The notes: a model not told the origin generated them from the letters alone. DNA of 39,220 nucleotides from Bifidobacterium breve (GCA_945889575.1 CAMDBY010000001.1:1-39220); one strand, 5' to 3'; counted from the stretch's first letter, positions 30,769 through 39,220 are shown. Translations and numbers: made by a program.

Positions 30769-30827
30769 AGTTCCTCGAATTTGTGTTGGTACTTGTCTAT
30801 GTGTGCGCATCAGGCAGAATAAGGACA

Positions 30828-31613
30828 GTGAATGGCGAACAAATTTCTGCGGCGGACCGTGAGCAGGTTTCGCAATGGTTGAAAGAAGCGGAACGAATAG
30901 TGGTGTTTACCGGAGCTGGTATCTCTACTGATTCAGGAATCCCTGATTTTCGTGGTCCGAACGGCCTGTGGGTGCGCAATCCATTGGCCGAAAAGACTTC
31001 TACGTTGAGTTACTACCTCAATGATCCTGAAGTGCGCAAGGTTGCGTGGGAGGGCCGTGTGCGGAACTTCAACGGAACTGCTAAACCAAACGATGGTCAC
31101 CGCGCACTCGTTCACATGCAACACGCTGGGAAACTCTCAGCGGTCATTACCCAGAACGTTGACGGATTGCATCAGGACTCGGGAATTGAGCCGCTCAATG
31201 TTGTGGAAGTGCACGGCACAATAAAATTCGCACGGTGCTGGGAATGCAATGACCGCAGACCTATGAAGTATTTCATCGATCGCGTGATTGCCGGCGAAGA
31301 AGACCCGCATTGCGAACTATGTGGTGGGGTAGTAAAGAGCGACGCAATTTTGTTTGAACAAGCTCTTGTGCCTGAGGTAATTGACAGGGCATTTGATGAA
31401 GCAGGACGGTGCGATGTGCTGCTCGCGGTGGGTTCAACCTTGGCCGTTGGTCCGGCGAACCAAGTGGTTCCGCGCGCAAAGGCAAGCGGCGCCAAGGTGG
31501 TCATTGTGAACGGTGATACCACCCAGATGGACGGCTATGCGCACATGCTCTTGCGCGGCAGTATTAGCCCCATTTTGCAGGCTCTGGTCGCCGGTGCTGG
31601 ATTCCTGACTTAG
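30828..31613 (+). CDS. NAD-dependent protein deacylase, Sir2 family
   Basis: Sirtuins remove acyl groups from lysine using NAD. The 261-residue protein has GAGISTDSGIPDFRG (29-43), the TQNVDGLH motif, the catalytic histidine in EVHG, zinc cysteines CWEC and CELC, and the NAD-site GSTLAVGPAN. The GTG at 30828 is preceded by AAGGA at 5 bases, so this start is preferred over the upstream open frame. In a genome with many acyl-CoA enzymes it may regulate acyl-CoA synthetases by deacetylation, by analogy. It is followed 18 bases later by the rhodanese-MoeZ gene. Confidence 0.94.
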   Translation: MNGEQISAADREQVSQWLKEAERIVVFTGAGISTDSGIPDFRGPNGLWVRNPLAEKTSTLSYYLNDPEVRKVAWEGRVRNFNGTAKPNDGHRALVHMQHAGKLSAVITQNVDGLHQDSGIEPLNVVEVHGTIKFARCWECNDRRPMKYFIDRVIAGEEDPHCELCGGVVKSDAILFEQALVPEVIDRAFDEAGRCDVLLAVGSTLAVGPANQVVPRAKASGAKVVIVNGDTTQMDGYAHMLLRGSISPILQALVAGAGFLT

Positions 31614-31631
31614 TCGGTAGGGTTTTGGGTC

Positions 31632-32798
31632 ATGGCAACCTTTCGTGACCTCTTGGCTAACGCCAAATCCCAAATAGTCGAAATAGATACAGCAACAGCC
31701 GAGGCACGTATTGAAGCTGGCAATGTGTTTGTCCTTGACGTTCGTGAACCAGATGAATACGACGAAGGTGCACTTGCAGATGCAGTTCACATTCCTCGCG
31801 GACATCTTGAAGCCCAAATCGAAGCGCGCGCTCTTGATCGTGATCAGACAATTGTTGTGTATTGCGCAGGGGGAGTGCGTAGCGCTTTTGCTGCTCGCAC
31901 GTTGCAAGAACTTGGGTACAGCGATGTGTTGTCGATGGCCGGCGGTTTTGGCAAATGGAAAGACGAAGGTCGTACATGGCGTCAGCCAGTCACGTTGACT
32001 GCTGACCAACGCAATCGCTATCAACGCCATTTGTTATTGCCTGAAGTGGGCATCGAAGGTCAGGCAAAGTTATTGGGTGCAAAAGTACTAATGCTTGGCG
32101 CTGGTGGTCTTGGGTCACCCGCCGCGTTGTATTTGGCCGCAGCAGGAATTGGCACGCTCGGCATTGTTGATATGGACGATGTTGATGCATCGAACTTGCA
32201 ACGTCAGATTTTGCACAACATGGATCGCATTGGTCAACGCAAGGTTGATTCAGCACGTCAGACACTTGAAAAATTGAACCCAGATGTCACTGTCAAGACC
32301 TATGACGTGCGTTTGTCTGCAGAAAACATCATGGAAATCATGAGCGAATACGACATCGTGGTCGACGGTGCAGACAATTTCCCTAGTCGTTATTTGTTGA
32401 ATGATGCCAGCGTGAAACTTGGAATTCCTGTTGTTCACGGAAGCATCTTTCGCTTTGAAGGAATGGTCTCGGTGTTCCACCCATTGCGTGGGCCCACCTA
32501 TCGCGACATGGTTCCCGAACCGCCACCAGCAGAATTCGCACCCTCATGTGCAGAAGCTGGTGTTCTTGGCGTGTTGCCAGGAATCATTGGTTCCATTCAG
32601 GCGCTTGAAACCATCAAGGTTCTCCTTGATCTTGGCGAGTCTTTAATTGGGCGCATACTTACTATTGACACCACCGAGATGTCATTCCATGTTTTCAAGC
32701 TTCGTGCTGACCCACAAAATCAAGTTGTATGGGAAAATCGCGATCGTATTGAAGTGCGCGACCTTGATGGTCTCTGCGCCCCATGGCTCAGCCACTAG
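31632..32798 (+). CDS. MoeZ/MoeB-type adenylyltransferase with N-terminal rhodanese domain
   Basis: This enzyme adenylates the C-terminus of small sulfur-carrier proteins (MoaD, ThiS or CysO type) for sulfur transfer to molybdopterin, thiamine or cysteine. The 388-residue protein has an N-terminal rhodanese domain (about 15-115; catalytic C78 in YCAGGVRS) and a ThiF/E1-like domain with GAGGLGSP (156-163), D-N-L-Q-R-Q, DGADNF and CAEAGVLG (C306). The zinc cysteine pairs of E. coli MoeB are missing (TYRDMVPEP replaces the CxxC version), as in actinobacterial MoeZ. The domain order is the reverse of MoeZ, which has rhodanese at the C-terminus. TAGGGT ends 8 bases before the ATG with no ribosome binding site. 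Confidence 0.9.
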   Translation: MATFRDLLANAKSQIVEIDTATAEARIEAGNVFVLDVREPDEYDEGALADAVHIPRGHLEAQIEARALDRDQTIVVYCAGGVRSAFAARTLQELGYSDVLSMAGGFGKWKDEGRTWRQPVTLTADQRNRYQRHLLLPEVGIEGQAKLLGAKVLMLGAGGLGSPAALYLAAAGIGTLGIVDMDDVDASNLQRQILHNMDRIGQRKVDSARQTLEKLNPDVTVKTYDVRLSAENIMEIMSEYDIVVDGADNFPSRYLLNDASVKLGIPVVHGSIFRFEGMVSVFHPLRGPTYRDMVPEPPPAEFAPSCAEAGVLGVLPGIIGSIQALETIKVLLDLGESLIGRILTIDTTEMSFHVFKLRADPQNQVVWENRDRIEVRDLDGLCAPWLSH

Positions 32799-32808
32799 CG
32801 TTTACTAA

Positions 32809-33957
32809 ATGACAGCACGCATCGTTAGTGTCGGTGCCGGATTTTCCGGTGCTGTTATTGCACGTGAATTAGCAGAGGCAGGCATCGCTACATGGGTTGT
32901 CGACGGGCGCTCACATGTTGCCGGAAACGCTCACACCGAACGTCGCGACAATGGCGTCATGGTGCATGTGTATGGGCCCCATATTTTTCATACAGGTGAC
33001 AAACATGTGTGGGATTACATCAACAAGTACGGCGACATGGTGCCGTACAACCACCGCGTGAAGGCAACGTCTGGCGGGCACGTGTATTCACTGCCGGTGA
33101 ACCTGCACACCATTAACCAATTCTTTAATACCACTATGTCGCCTGCTGAAGCTGAACAGTTCATCACCGAACGTGCCGATTCCAGTATTGGAACACCTGT
33201 CAGTTTTGAAGATCAGGCCTTGAAATTCGTGGGCAGAGATCTGTATGAAGCCTTCTTTAAGGGATACACCCAAAAGCAGTGGGGAGTTTCTCCAACGGAA
33301 TTACCGGCATCAATTTTGGCTCGGTTACCAGTGAGATTTTCCTACGAGGACAGCTATTTCAATCACCCGTACCAAGCGATTCCTCGTGATGGTTACACGC
33401 CAATCGTGGAAGCAATTCTTGATCACCCACTTATTGAAGTCACTCTTGGTCGCACAGTTGCGCCACAAGAACTCGCTGATGCTGAACACGTATTTTGGTC
33501 TGGCCCCATTGATGGATTTTTTTCTAGCAAGTTTGGAAAACTCGGATACCGCACGCTTGATTTTGTTGAGACTGAAGAAGTCGGTGACGTGCAGGGTTGT
33601 CCTGTTATGAACTATTGCGACGTTGACGTGCCCTACACACGTATTACTGAACACAAACATTTCGCACCTTGGGAAACCCACGAGGGCAGCACCATTTATA
33701 CCGAATACAGTCGCCTGGCAGAAGATGGGGACATTGCGTATTACCCCATTCGCCAAGTGAAGGAAAAAGAGCAGTTGATGCAATACATCGAAGCGGCGAA
33801 TCAGGCAGCTGGTGTGACATTTGTCGGACGCCTCGGCACCTACCGGTATCTCGACATGGATGTCACCATCAAGGAAGCCCTAGAGGTGGCAAATCTTTAC
33901 CTCTCAAATCGGCGGGAAAATCGCCCAATGCCACCGTTCGTGGTCAATCCTCTGTGA
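32809..33957 (+). CDS. glf: UDP-galactopyranose mutase Glf
   Basis: Glf is an FAD enzyme that converts UDP-galactopyranose to UDP-galactofuranose for cell-surface galactan. The 382-residue protein has the FAD motif VGAGFSGAV (7-15), NAHTE, the characteristic YGPHIFHT, the TQKQWG segment, YFNHPYQAIPRDGYTPI and a C-terminal YRYLDMDVTI with the FAD-binding end. Length is normal. It starts 10 bases after the MoeZ-like gene and the GT2 gene starts 10 bases after its stop, so the sugar pair is coexpressed. Confidence 0.96.
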   Translation: MTARIVSVGAGFSGAVIARELAEAGIATWVVDGRSHVAGNAHTERRDNGVMVHVYGPHIFHTGDKHVWDYINKYGDMVPYNHRVKATSGGHVYSLPVNLHTINQFFNTTMSPAEAEQFITERADSSIGTPVSFEDQALKFVGRDLYEAFFKGYTQKQWGVSPTELPASILARLPVRFSYEDSYFNHPYQAIPRDGYTPIVEAILDHPLIEVTLGRTVAPQELADAEHVFWSGPIDGFFSSKFGKLGYRTLDFVETEEVGDVQGCPVMNYCDVDVPYTRITEHKHFAPWETHEGSTIYTEYSRLAEDGDIAYYPIRQVKEKEQLMQYIEAANQAAGVTFVGRLGTYRYLDMDVTIKEALEVANLYLSNRRENRPMPPFVVNPL

Positions 33958-33967
33958 AACTGGTCGG

Positions 33968-35716
33968 GTGAATACCCACCTCCTTGCCCGAATTCAGATT
34001 CCGGCGTCGGGGTTCTCCGAGCCCAATTTGTATGTGCGGCACCAACATGGCGTTATTTCTGAGGCAGGACTAACTCTGTCAAAAGGCGGACGCGCAACCT
34101 TTGATACTGCGTTTGGTGCTTTTGCATCTGGTCGATGGAGTCGCCTCACGAACATCTCAGACATTGCTGTCTCGATGGATGTATCGGGCCATTGTTTAGT
34201 TGAACTCATTGCCTATGCAAACTCATCAGAGACAGTGATTGCGTCGTCTGATGAATGCGCAACGTTGCAGTGCGACAATATTCGATCATTGGCCGCGGAG
34301 TCGTTATACGTTGCGGTCACTGCACTTGATGATGGTGTCGTTGTGCGGTCTGGATCGTGGTCAACCTCGCAAGCTCCAGAACGTGAAGTTCGCCTTGGCG
34401 TTTCGATTACCACCTTTAATCGCCAAGAGTATGTTCTCAAGACAATTGAACGTCTGGTTGCACTCGAATCATCAGAACCGTCCGTGCATGGGCATCTGCA
34501 CGTTCTGGTTGTAGATAACGCCCGCAATCTTGAACCACAACTGCCCACAGGGGCACCCGTGCGTGTATTGCCAAACCCGAACTTGGGTGGTGCCGGTGGG
34601 TTTGCTCGGGGGCTTATTTCTTTTCGTGATGAAGGGTGGAGCACGCACGTTGTCTTTATGGACGACGACATTTCGATTGAGCCCGAATCAATCGTTCGTA
34701 CTCTTTCGCTCTTCTCCTATGCCAAAGATCCGGACTTGTGTATTCATGGCGCGATGATGAGTGAGGAATTGCCATGGATGCAATTCGAAGCTGGGTCTGC
34801 ATATGAATTCCGTTCCGTGTATCCGTTGCGCGCTCTTGGTCGAGGCGTAGACCTTCGGAGCCGTTACGAAGTAGTGCACGATCATCTCGAACCAGAAATT
34901 GATTATTCCGCGTGGTGGTTTACTGCATTCCCCATGCACGTAGCTCCTCAAAATCCGCTTCCCGTCTTCGTGCGTGGTGATGATGTGGCTTTTGGTCTTA
35001 TGCATACAGGTCGGCACACAGTCACGTTAAATGGCATTGCTGTATGGCATGCAGACTTTGCGCTCAAGAACAATCCAATGTCGTTGTATTACGAGGTCCG
35101 TAACTTTGCACTGATTGACACCTTGGTGTTTGATAACCATAAGTGGCATCACCTTGCGTGGCGCTTCTTGGGCTTTGGTTTCCGCAATGCATATTCGCAC
35201 CGCTATTCAAGTGCTGAATACATGATTCATGGAATGAAAGATTTCCTTGCCGGACCAGATGAATGGATGAAAATTGATCATTCGGCAAAACATGAAGAGG
35301 TGCGGCACGTCACCGAAGAAAAGGCAATGCCATTGACCCCAGAACTTCTCAGTCTTGGTTTCACAGCGCCACGACCAAAGATCGTTCGCCTTGGAGGGTT
35401 CTTGCTGTCTCCGTTTCTTGGCGCTGGTCAGTGGGTTCCGAAGTTTTTACGCTCTAGCGAAGTTGGTGTTGCACAGATTGATGTTCGAGCTGTCGGTCTT
35501 GCCATTCGGCACAGCAAGATTCTGTATCGCCATCCTCGTTTTGATGAAGGTTTTGTCTGCGAGCGTGACTTCAAACGATTTATGGCAATCCAACGCGACG
35601 TGTTCCGTTATACATTGCGTATTGCACGCACCTATAAACGTTTGAAGCGTGAATATCGCGACGAATACATCACTATGGTGAGTGATGCATCGTGGAACGC
35701 TCGCTTTAAGGGCTAG
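33968..35716 (+). CDS. galactofuranosyltransferase GlfT2-like (GT2)
   Basis: The 582-residue protein matches mycobacterial GlfT2 architecture: an N-terminal beta-sandwich (1-135), a GT-A domain with VSITTFNRQEYV and metal-binding MDDD (231-234), the acceptor-site WWF (316-318), the base region RGDDVAFG (336-343), WHADF (360-364), and a helical C-terminal domain. GlfT2 polymerises alternating beta-1,5/1,6 galactofuranose on a polyprenyl carrier. The GTG start follows glf by 10 bases. A separate initiating GlfT1 is not in the window. Its stop overlaps the convergent SpoIID-fusion gene by 11 bases. Confidence 0.9.
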   Translation: MNTHLLARIQIPASGFSEPNLYVRHQHGVISEAGLTLSKGGRATFDTAFGAFASGRWSRLTNISDIAVSMDVSGHCLVELIAYANSSETVIASSDECATLQCDNIRSLAAESLYVAVTALDDGVVVRSGSWSTSQAPEREVRLGVSITTFNRQEYVLKTIERLVALESSEPSVHGHLHVLVVDNARNLEPQLPTGAPVRVLPNPNLGGAGGFARGLISFRDEGWSTHVVFMDDDISIEPESIVRTLSLFSYAKDPDLCIHGAMMSEELPWMQFEAGSAYEFRSVYPLRALGRGVDLRSRYEVVHDHLEPEIDYSAWWFTAFPMHVAPQNPLPVFVRGDDVAFGLMHTGRHTVTLNGIAVWHADFALKNNPMSLYYEVRNFALIDTLVFDNHKWHHLAWRFLGFGFRNAYSHRYSSAEYMIHGMKDFLAGPDEWMKIDHSAKHEEVRHVTEEKAMPLTPELLSLGFTAPRPKIVRLGGFLLSPFLGAGQWVPKFLRSSEVGVAQIDVRAVGLAIRHSKILYRHPRFDEGFVCERDFKRFMAIQRDVFRYTLRIARTYKRLKREYRDEYITMVSDASWNARFKG

Positions 35717-38120
35717 TAAGCGCTGCTGCTGCGGTCAACACTTTCCACGTGCTTGGCCCAACTCGTCCACTGACCGGCAAATTGACTCGTTTTTGAAATA
35801 GCTTCACGTCGTTTGCGAGTGCAGTAGTAAATATTCCAGTGGTTGTGATCTTCTTTTTCAATACTTTTGCAAGTGCTTGTTGCAATGATGAAACAGCAGG
35901 GTGACGTGATCCGACTGTAAGAACTGCAAGATCGATACGTCCTGCAAGCCCTAACGCATCCCATGTGGCTCTGTCTACGATGCCCGAAACTGGTAGAACA
36001 GAGGCAGTTTGAAAAGCCCTGACTGCACGTTCGGTGCCAGAGCCAAAGGCGCCATCTGTTGCGAGTCGGGATGTGCCTGCAAGATTCAGTGCGAGATTCA
36101 GTTTCTTTTGAACCACCTTGACCATGGCGCCGGCATTCTTTTTCGCAAGAGGGAGACCCAGCATCAGCGGTGCAACAGCAGCTGTTGTGGGCAGGGTGCC
36201 TGTAGGGCGCAATGCATCAAGCTGTTGACGCAAGAACAATGCAAACTCTGCTTGTCCTGTTGTCGACAAATGAACGAAACAACATAACGATTTGTTATCG
36301 AACCATCTCCATTGATTTGCTGCCGATGAAGCTGCATTCCAATCCAAGATGGTAATTCCGGGGTTCTTTTCCGCGGCTGCAGCCAAAACAGCATTTGACT
36401 TCGCATAATTTCGAGTTGTGGAGCGAGTGGACATGTTTATGAAAATCACACGTTGCACTGCCTTGGAAATGAGTGCCGCCAACATCTGCTGTACTTCACC
36501 GTCAAATGCTGCCGGATCATCGTTGTATCCCAATTCAACTATCGCTACGGCGGGTGCATCAAGTGTGTTGACAACACCAACCCCGTCGGACTTGATTTGC
36601 GGTGCAGCGACAGTGAAGAGACAGCCAGCGCCGGCCATGCCCCGCCCAGCACACGATTGGTAATTCATTACTGGATACGCCGGAGTGACAATTGCGGCGA
36701 ATTCAGTTGCAATGCTTTCGCCAACAGAGTCGCCGACAAACAATATTGAGCCGACAGGAGGAGATGCCGGATCAGCGGCGGTAACGGGAAACGCCGCATA
36801 CCACGGCGAATTCAAGTCGAAGTCAGTTCGGAACTGCCATCCAGTACGAGTGACCGAGCCAGCTGTCCCTGTGATGACTACTGAAGTGGTGTAACCGTTC
36901 CAGTCTCCACCAAGTCCGTCATGTGATGTAGTCATTGAGGTGAAAACACCGATAGCGGGAAATGCTTTTTGTAAATCAGCAGCAGACAAAAGTCGAGACC
37001 ACGATTGCAATGCTGCATCGGCTGCTACATCGCCATTATCGAACTGTGCGGGAAACTGTCCACCTGCTGTTCGTCCGCCATTTGAGGATGTGAATTCGGT
37101 GCGCATAATTGTGTTTCGCGAATCCTTGATGACATATCCGGTGGTATCAGCAATGGCTAGATCGGTACGTTTGTCTTCAATTACGCTTGCGGTTTTAGAA
37201 CCAACTGTTCGCAATCCGGCTCCGCCGTACACTTGACAATCTTCGGTATCACATGTTTTGGCATATGTGTACCGAGCCTCAGATAGTGAATAACTTCGGG
37301 CCGCAACTGACTGCGCGCGTAAGGCATTCATGCCAAGTCCGCCAGCTATGTCACCCCATCCGGCAGGAGACTCACGTGGCACTACACCTCGTAAGTATGA
37401 CTCGGCGTTGAGAAGGTTGACGGTTCGGCGATTACCCAAAATGTCGATTGTTGCTCGAATGCTCCCGCGGTAATAACGAATGCGGCCAGTCTTGTAGGTA
37501 GTGGACGGTGGCTCACATGCACCGAGCAGGTCTGTTGGTGCAATGGCGGTCAAAACTGAACCTTGAGCTGACACAAAATCGATAGGACCAGCAACGTTGT
37601 CGCCAATCAGTGTGAACCCTGTTGGATTATCGGTATCGGCCGCACACGTGGCAGTTGCGGTTCCATAAATGTCATACACATTGTTCGACACCATGCGAGC
37701 AACAAGCCCGCCGTATGCGCCAGCAGCACCTGCCCATGATGCAGTGATGTTGTCAGAGATGACGGCTGTAGGTCTTGCATCAAGAGTTTGCAGACGAACG
37801 CTCATGATGCCGCCTGGTGTCACAGCTGCATCCGCTTCAGTGAGTGTTGCAACAGTTCGACCGCTTCCGCCGTAATAGAAATTCAAAATGTCCTGCCACG
37901 ATGATCCGAGTTTCGTTGCCCAGCCGAGAGCACCGTATTGGCTGAGACCGCGGCCATGTCCGTTGCCATGGCCGCGAATTATGACACCGAGTGCAGGTAG
38001 TGAAAGAAGGGAGTCAGCACGAACAGCGGTACTTGGCACGGATGAGATAAGCGATGTAAGTAGCGATACAAACATCAGCAATATGCCGACACGGCGATGT
38101 GGTCTTGTCGGAGTTGCCAT
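35706..38120 (-). CDS. secreted SpoIID/LytB - SGNH - peptidoglycan-binding fusion protein
   Basis: The 804-residue protein has a signal peptide (basic start, hydrophobic 11-31, cut near VRA 33-35). Domains in order: a SpoIID/LytB domain (about 45-440) opening with RGHGNGHGRGLSQYGA and with LNAESYLRGVVPRESP, LRAQSVAARSY and FTSSNGGRT; an SGNH-like domain (about 457-640) with Ser465 in VGDSVG, GYND (531-534) and H617 in FVHLS; and two peptidoglycan-binding domains (about 655-725 and 735-800), each with a DGxFG/TGxFT-type motif. SpoIID domains cleave denuded glycan strands or enhance amidases. The Asp three residues before His in active SGNH enzymes is Cys614 here. It starts 11 bases after the EamA gene. 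Confidence 0.9.
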   Translation of the reverse strand: MATPTRPHRRVGILLMFVSLLTSLISSVPSTAVRADSLLSLPALGVIIRGHGNGHGRGLSQYGALGWATKLGSSWQDILNFYYGGSGRTVATLTEADAAVTPGGIMSVRLQTLDARPTAVISDNITASWAGAAGAYGGLVARMVSNNVYDIYGTATATCAADTDNPTGFTLIGDNVAGPIDFVSAQGSVLTAIAPTDLLGACEPPSTTYKTGRIRYYRGSIRATIDILGNRRTVNLLNAESYLRGVVPRESPAGWGDIAGGLGMNALRAQSVAARSYSLSEARYTYAKTCDTEDCQVYGGAGLRTVGSKTASVIEDKRTDLAIADTTGYVIKDSRNTIMRTEFTSSNGGRTAGGQFPAQFDNGDVAADAALQSWSRLLSAADLQKAFPAIGVFTSMTTSHDGLGGDWNGYTTSVVITGTAGSVTRTGWQFRTDFDLNSPWYAAFPVTAADPASPPVGSILFVGDSVGESIATEFAAIVTPAYPVMNYQSCAGRGMAGAGCLFTVAAPQIKSDGVGVVNTLDAPAVAIVELGYNDDPAAFDGEVQQMLAALISKAVQRVIFINMSTRSTTRNYAKSNAVLAAAAEKNPGITILDWNAASSAANQWRWFDNKSLCCFVHLSTTGQAEFALFLRQQLDALRPTGTLPTTAAVAPLMLGLPLAKKNAGAMVKVVQKKLNLALNLAGTSRLATDGAFGSGTERAVRAFQTASVLPVSGIVDRATWDALGLAGRIDLAVLTVGSRHPAVSSLQQALAKVLKKKITTTGIFTTALANDVKLFQKRVNLPVSGRVGPSTWKVLTAAAALTSP

Positions 38121-38131
38121 GAGATACCACG

Positions 38132-39028
38132 CTAGGTGGTCTCGACCACCTCATGGTGGCGGTCTGTCTCGTCTCGCTCTTGTACTGCAACGCCCGTTAA
38201 AACTAATGCCATTCCGAGAAGGTCAAGCATGCTGGGGGATTGATTCAGAAATACAAATCCAAAAATCGTGGCGCAGACGGGAAGCAACGCCAACATGACA
38301 GAAAAACGTCGAATTGGAATGCGACGAAGAGTGGCTTGATCAATTCCGTACCCAATGGCGTTTGACAGCAATCCAACGAGAATGCATCCGATCAATATTT
38401 TGCCGCTTGAAAATGCTGCACCCGCGTCACCTGCAGCAAATGGAGTGATAACTATGCCTCCGAAAAGCAAACCGAGCGCGAGGCCCGACACTCCTCTGTC
38501 CGCGAGTGCGACGCGCGAACCCATCACGATGTAGCCGGCCCACATGACTGAAGCAGCCAAGATGAAGACGAGTCCTAATGGTTCGTTGCCTAGTTCAACA
38601 CCACCTAAGACAATGACACCGACTGCGGCCGACAACAATGCAACTGTATTGCGCACCGAACGCGTGCGAAGCGCAGCGACGGTTATTGGTCCGATGAACT
38701 CAATGGTGACACCTTTACCCAGTGGAAGACGGTCAAGTGCTAAGTAAAAGAACAAGTTCATTAACGCAGTTGATGCACCGAACGCTGCCACCCAATACAG
38801 TTCGCGACGGCTCCAACGTCGGGGTGATTGTCGAAATGAAAACGCAAGTAAAATCAGCGATGCGCTCAGGACGCGTAGCCACGCAACAGTGGCAGGGGAA
38901 ATGTCGTCAAATAAATGAACCGCGATAATTGCGCCGGTGTATTGGGCAACCGCAGACAGTATGAAGAAAAGTTCAGGCGGTGCAGCGTTGAAAATACGAT
39001 CAGCGCGCAACCTCTCATATGAGGTCAC
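38132..39028 (-). CDS. EamA/RhtA-type exporter (drug/metabolite transporter family)
   Basis: The 298-residue membrane protein has about ten hydrophobic helices in two EamA repeats; GPITVAALRTRSVR in the middle and LLSNAIGYGIDQATLRRIP in the second half are like threonine/homoserine exporters of the RhtA type. The sequence YLALDRLPLGKGVTIEFIGP is characteristic of that branch. The start is GTG at 39028, 16 bases after the stop of an upstream gene on the same strand. Export of amino acids or similar solutes is likely; the solute is not readable. Confidence 0.88.
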   Translation of the reverse strand: MTSYERLRADRIFNAAPPELFFILSAVAQYTGAIIAVHLFDDISPATVAWLRVLSASLILLAFSFRQSPRRWSRRELYWVAAFGASTALMNLFFYLALDRLPLGKGVTIEFIGPITVAALRTRSVRNTVALLSAAVGVIVLGGVELGNEPLGLVFILAASVMWAGYIVMGSRVALADRGVSGLALGLLFGGIVITPFAAGDAGAAFSSGKILIGCILVGLLSNAIGYGIDQATLRRIPIRRFSVMLALLPVCATIFGFVFLNQSPSMLDLLGMALVLTGVAVQERDETDRHHEVVETT

Positions 39029-39044
39029 GAAAGACTGTCGCTAG

Positions 39045-39220
39045 TTAATCGAAAAGTTCAGGATCTGTGTGGCAAATCTCTTGCCAGAGTGGTTGGAAGT
39101 GTGCCCAACCTGTCATTGCGTTCCCTGCGTTTTCGCGCGTGTACACAGCTGAATCATGAGGGATGTGCTTCGGGGTGCCTGCTGCCATAGCTGCAAGTTG
39201 AGCCTGTGCGCACCGTTCGA
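39045..39220 (-). CDS. partial gene, C-terminal 57 residues, unknown
   Basis: The last 57 codons of a minus-strand gene run off the right edge. The visible residues start ERCAQAQLAAMAAGTP and end in GWAHFQPLWQEICHTDPELFD, hydrophilic and partly helical. I cannot assign a family from this end. It sits 16 bases upstream of the EamA gene and is probably in the same operon. Confidence 0.7.
   Translation of the reverse strand, partial: ERCAQAQLAAMAAGTPKHIPHDSAVYTRENAGNAMTGWAHFQPLWQEICHTDPELFD

Noticed and set aside
1..39220. Prophage, insertion sequence, defence island or CRISPR array
   Set aside because: No integrase, transposase, terminal repeats, toxin-antitoxin, restriction or Cas-like gene was seen; the genes are mostly household and surface functions.

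Overview
The window reads as chromosomal DNA of a free-living, aerobic, aquatic actinobacterium. The main reasons are an NdgR/LtbR-type IclR regulator, an F420-type luciferase-like oxidoreductase, a GlfT2-like galactofuranosyltransferase beside UDP-galactopyranose mutase, several acyl-CoA dehydrogenases, MoeZ-type sulfur activation and a proton-pumping rhodopsin. Base composition looks moderate (not computed). Genes are very tightly packed: many start/stop overlaps, three convergent pairs whose stop codons overlap, and many starts without a ribosome binding site. A lineage in or near Acidimicrobiia (Ilumatobacteraceae-like) is my best guess, by inference only. I see no phage, insertion sequence or CRISPR.

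Layout. 1-4809: IclR regulator, a conserved unknown gene and nadA-nadB-nadC (de novo NAD synthesis). 4806-7533 (minus): greA, an alpha/beta hydrolase and a UbiB/ABC1 kinase-like gene. 7573-13337: branched-chain amino acid genes leuB, ilvE and cimA, interrupted by a rhodopsin, two tiny membrane-protein genes and a short-chain dehydrogenase; cimA follows an isoleucine-rich leader peptide and a terminator. 13349-16040: unknown gene, long acyl-CoA dehydrogenase, DUF2237 gene. 16098-20431: gltX, DUF218 gene, tRNA-Gln, enoyl-CoA hydratase, acyl-CoA dehydrogenase, 34-residue microprotein. 20468-21580: small pentapeptide-repeat ORF (minus), tRNA-Glu, bestrophin-like membrane protein. 21627-28666: acyl-CoA synthetase, secreted metzincin-type protease with a lipoprotein, uppP, GH4 glycosidase. 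28671-30768 (minus): putative DNA-binding-like protein, secreted SGNH protein, LLM oxidoreductase. 30828-35716: sirtuin, rhodanese-MoeZ, glf, glfT2-like. 35706-39220 (minus): partial gene, EamA exporter, and a secreted SpoIID-SGNH-peptidoglycan-binding fusion.

The most informative signals are the regulatory ones: the leader peptide with four consecutive Ile codons plus intrinsic terminator ahead of citramalate synthase (first enzyme of a threonine-independent isoleucine route); a tRNA-Gln whose CCA ends one base before the ATG of the next gene, so that tRNA processing would make a leaderless mRNA; and microproteins beside the rhodopsin and the fatty-acid genes. There is no stretch over 300 bases without a gene; the largest gaps (11504-11750 and 20432-20690) hold the attenuator, a small ORF, a hairpin and a tRNA promoter.
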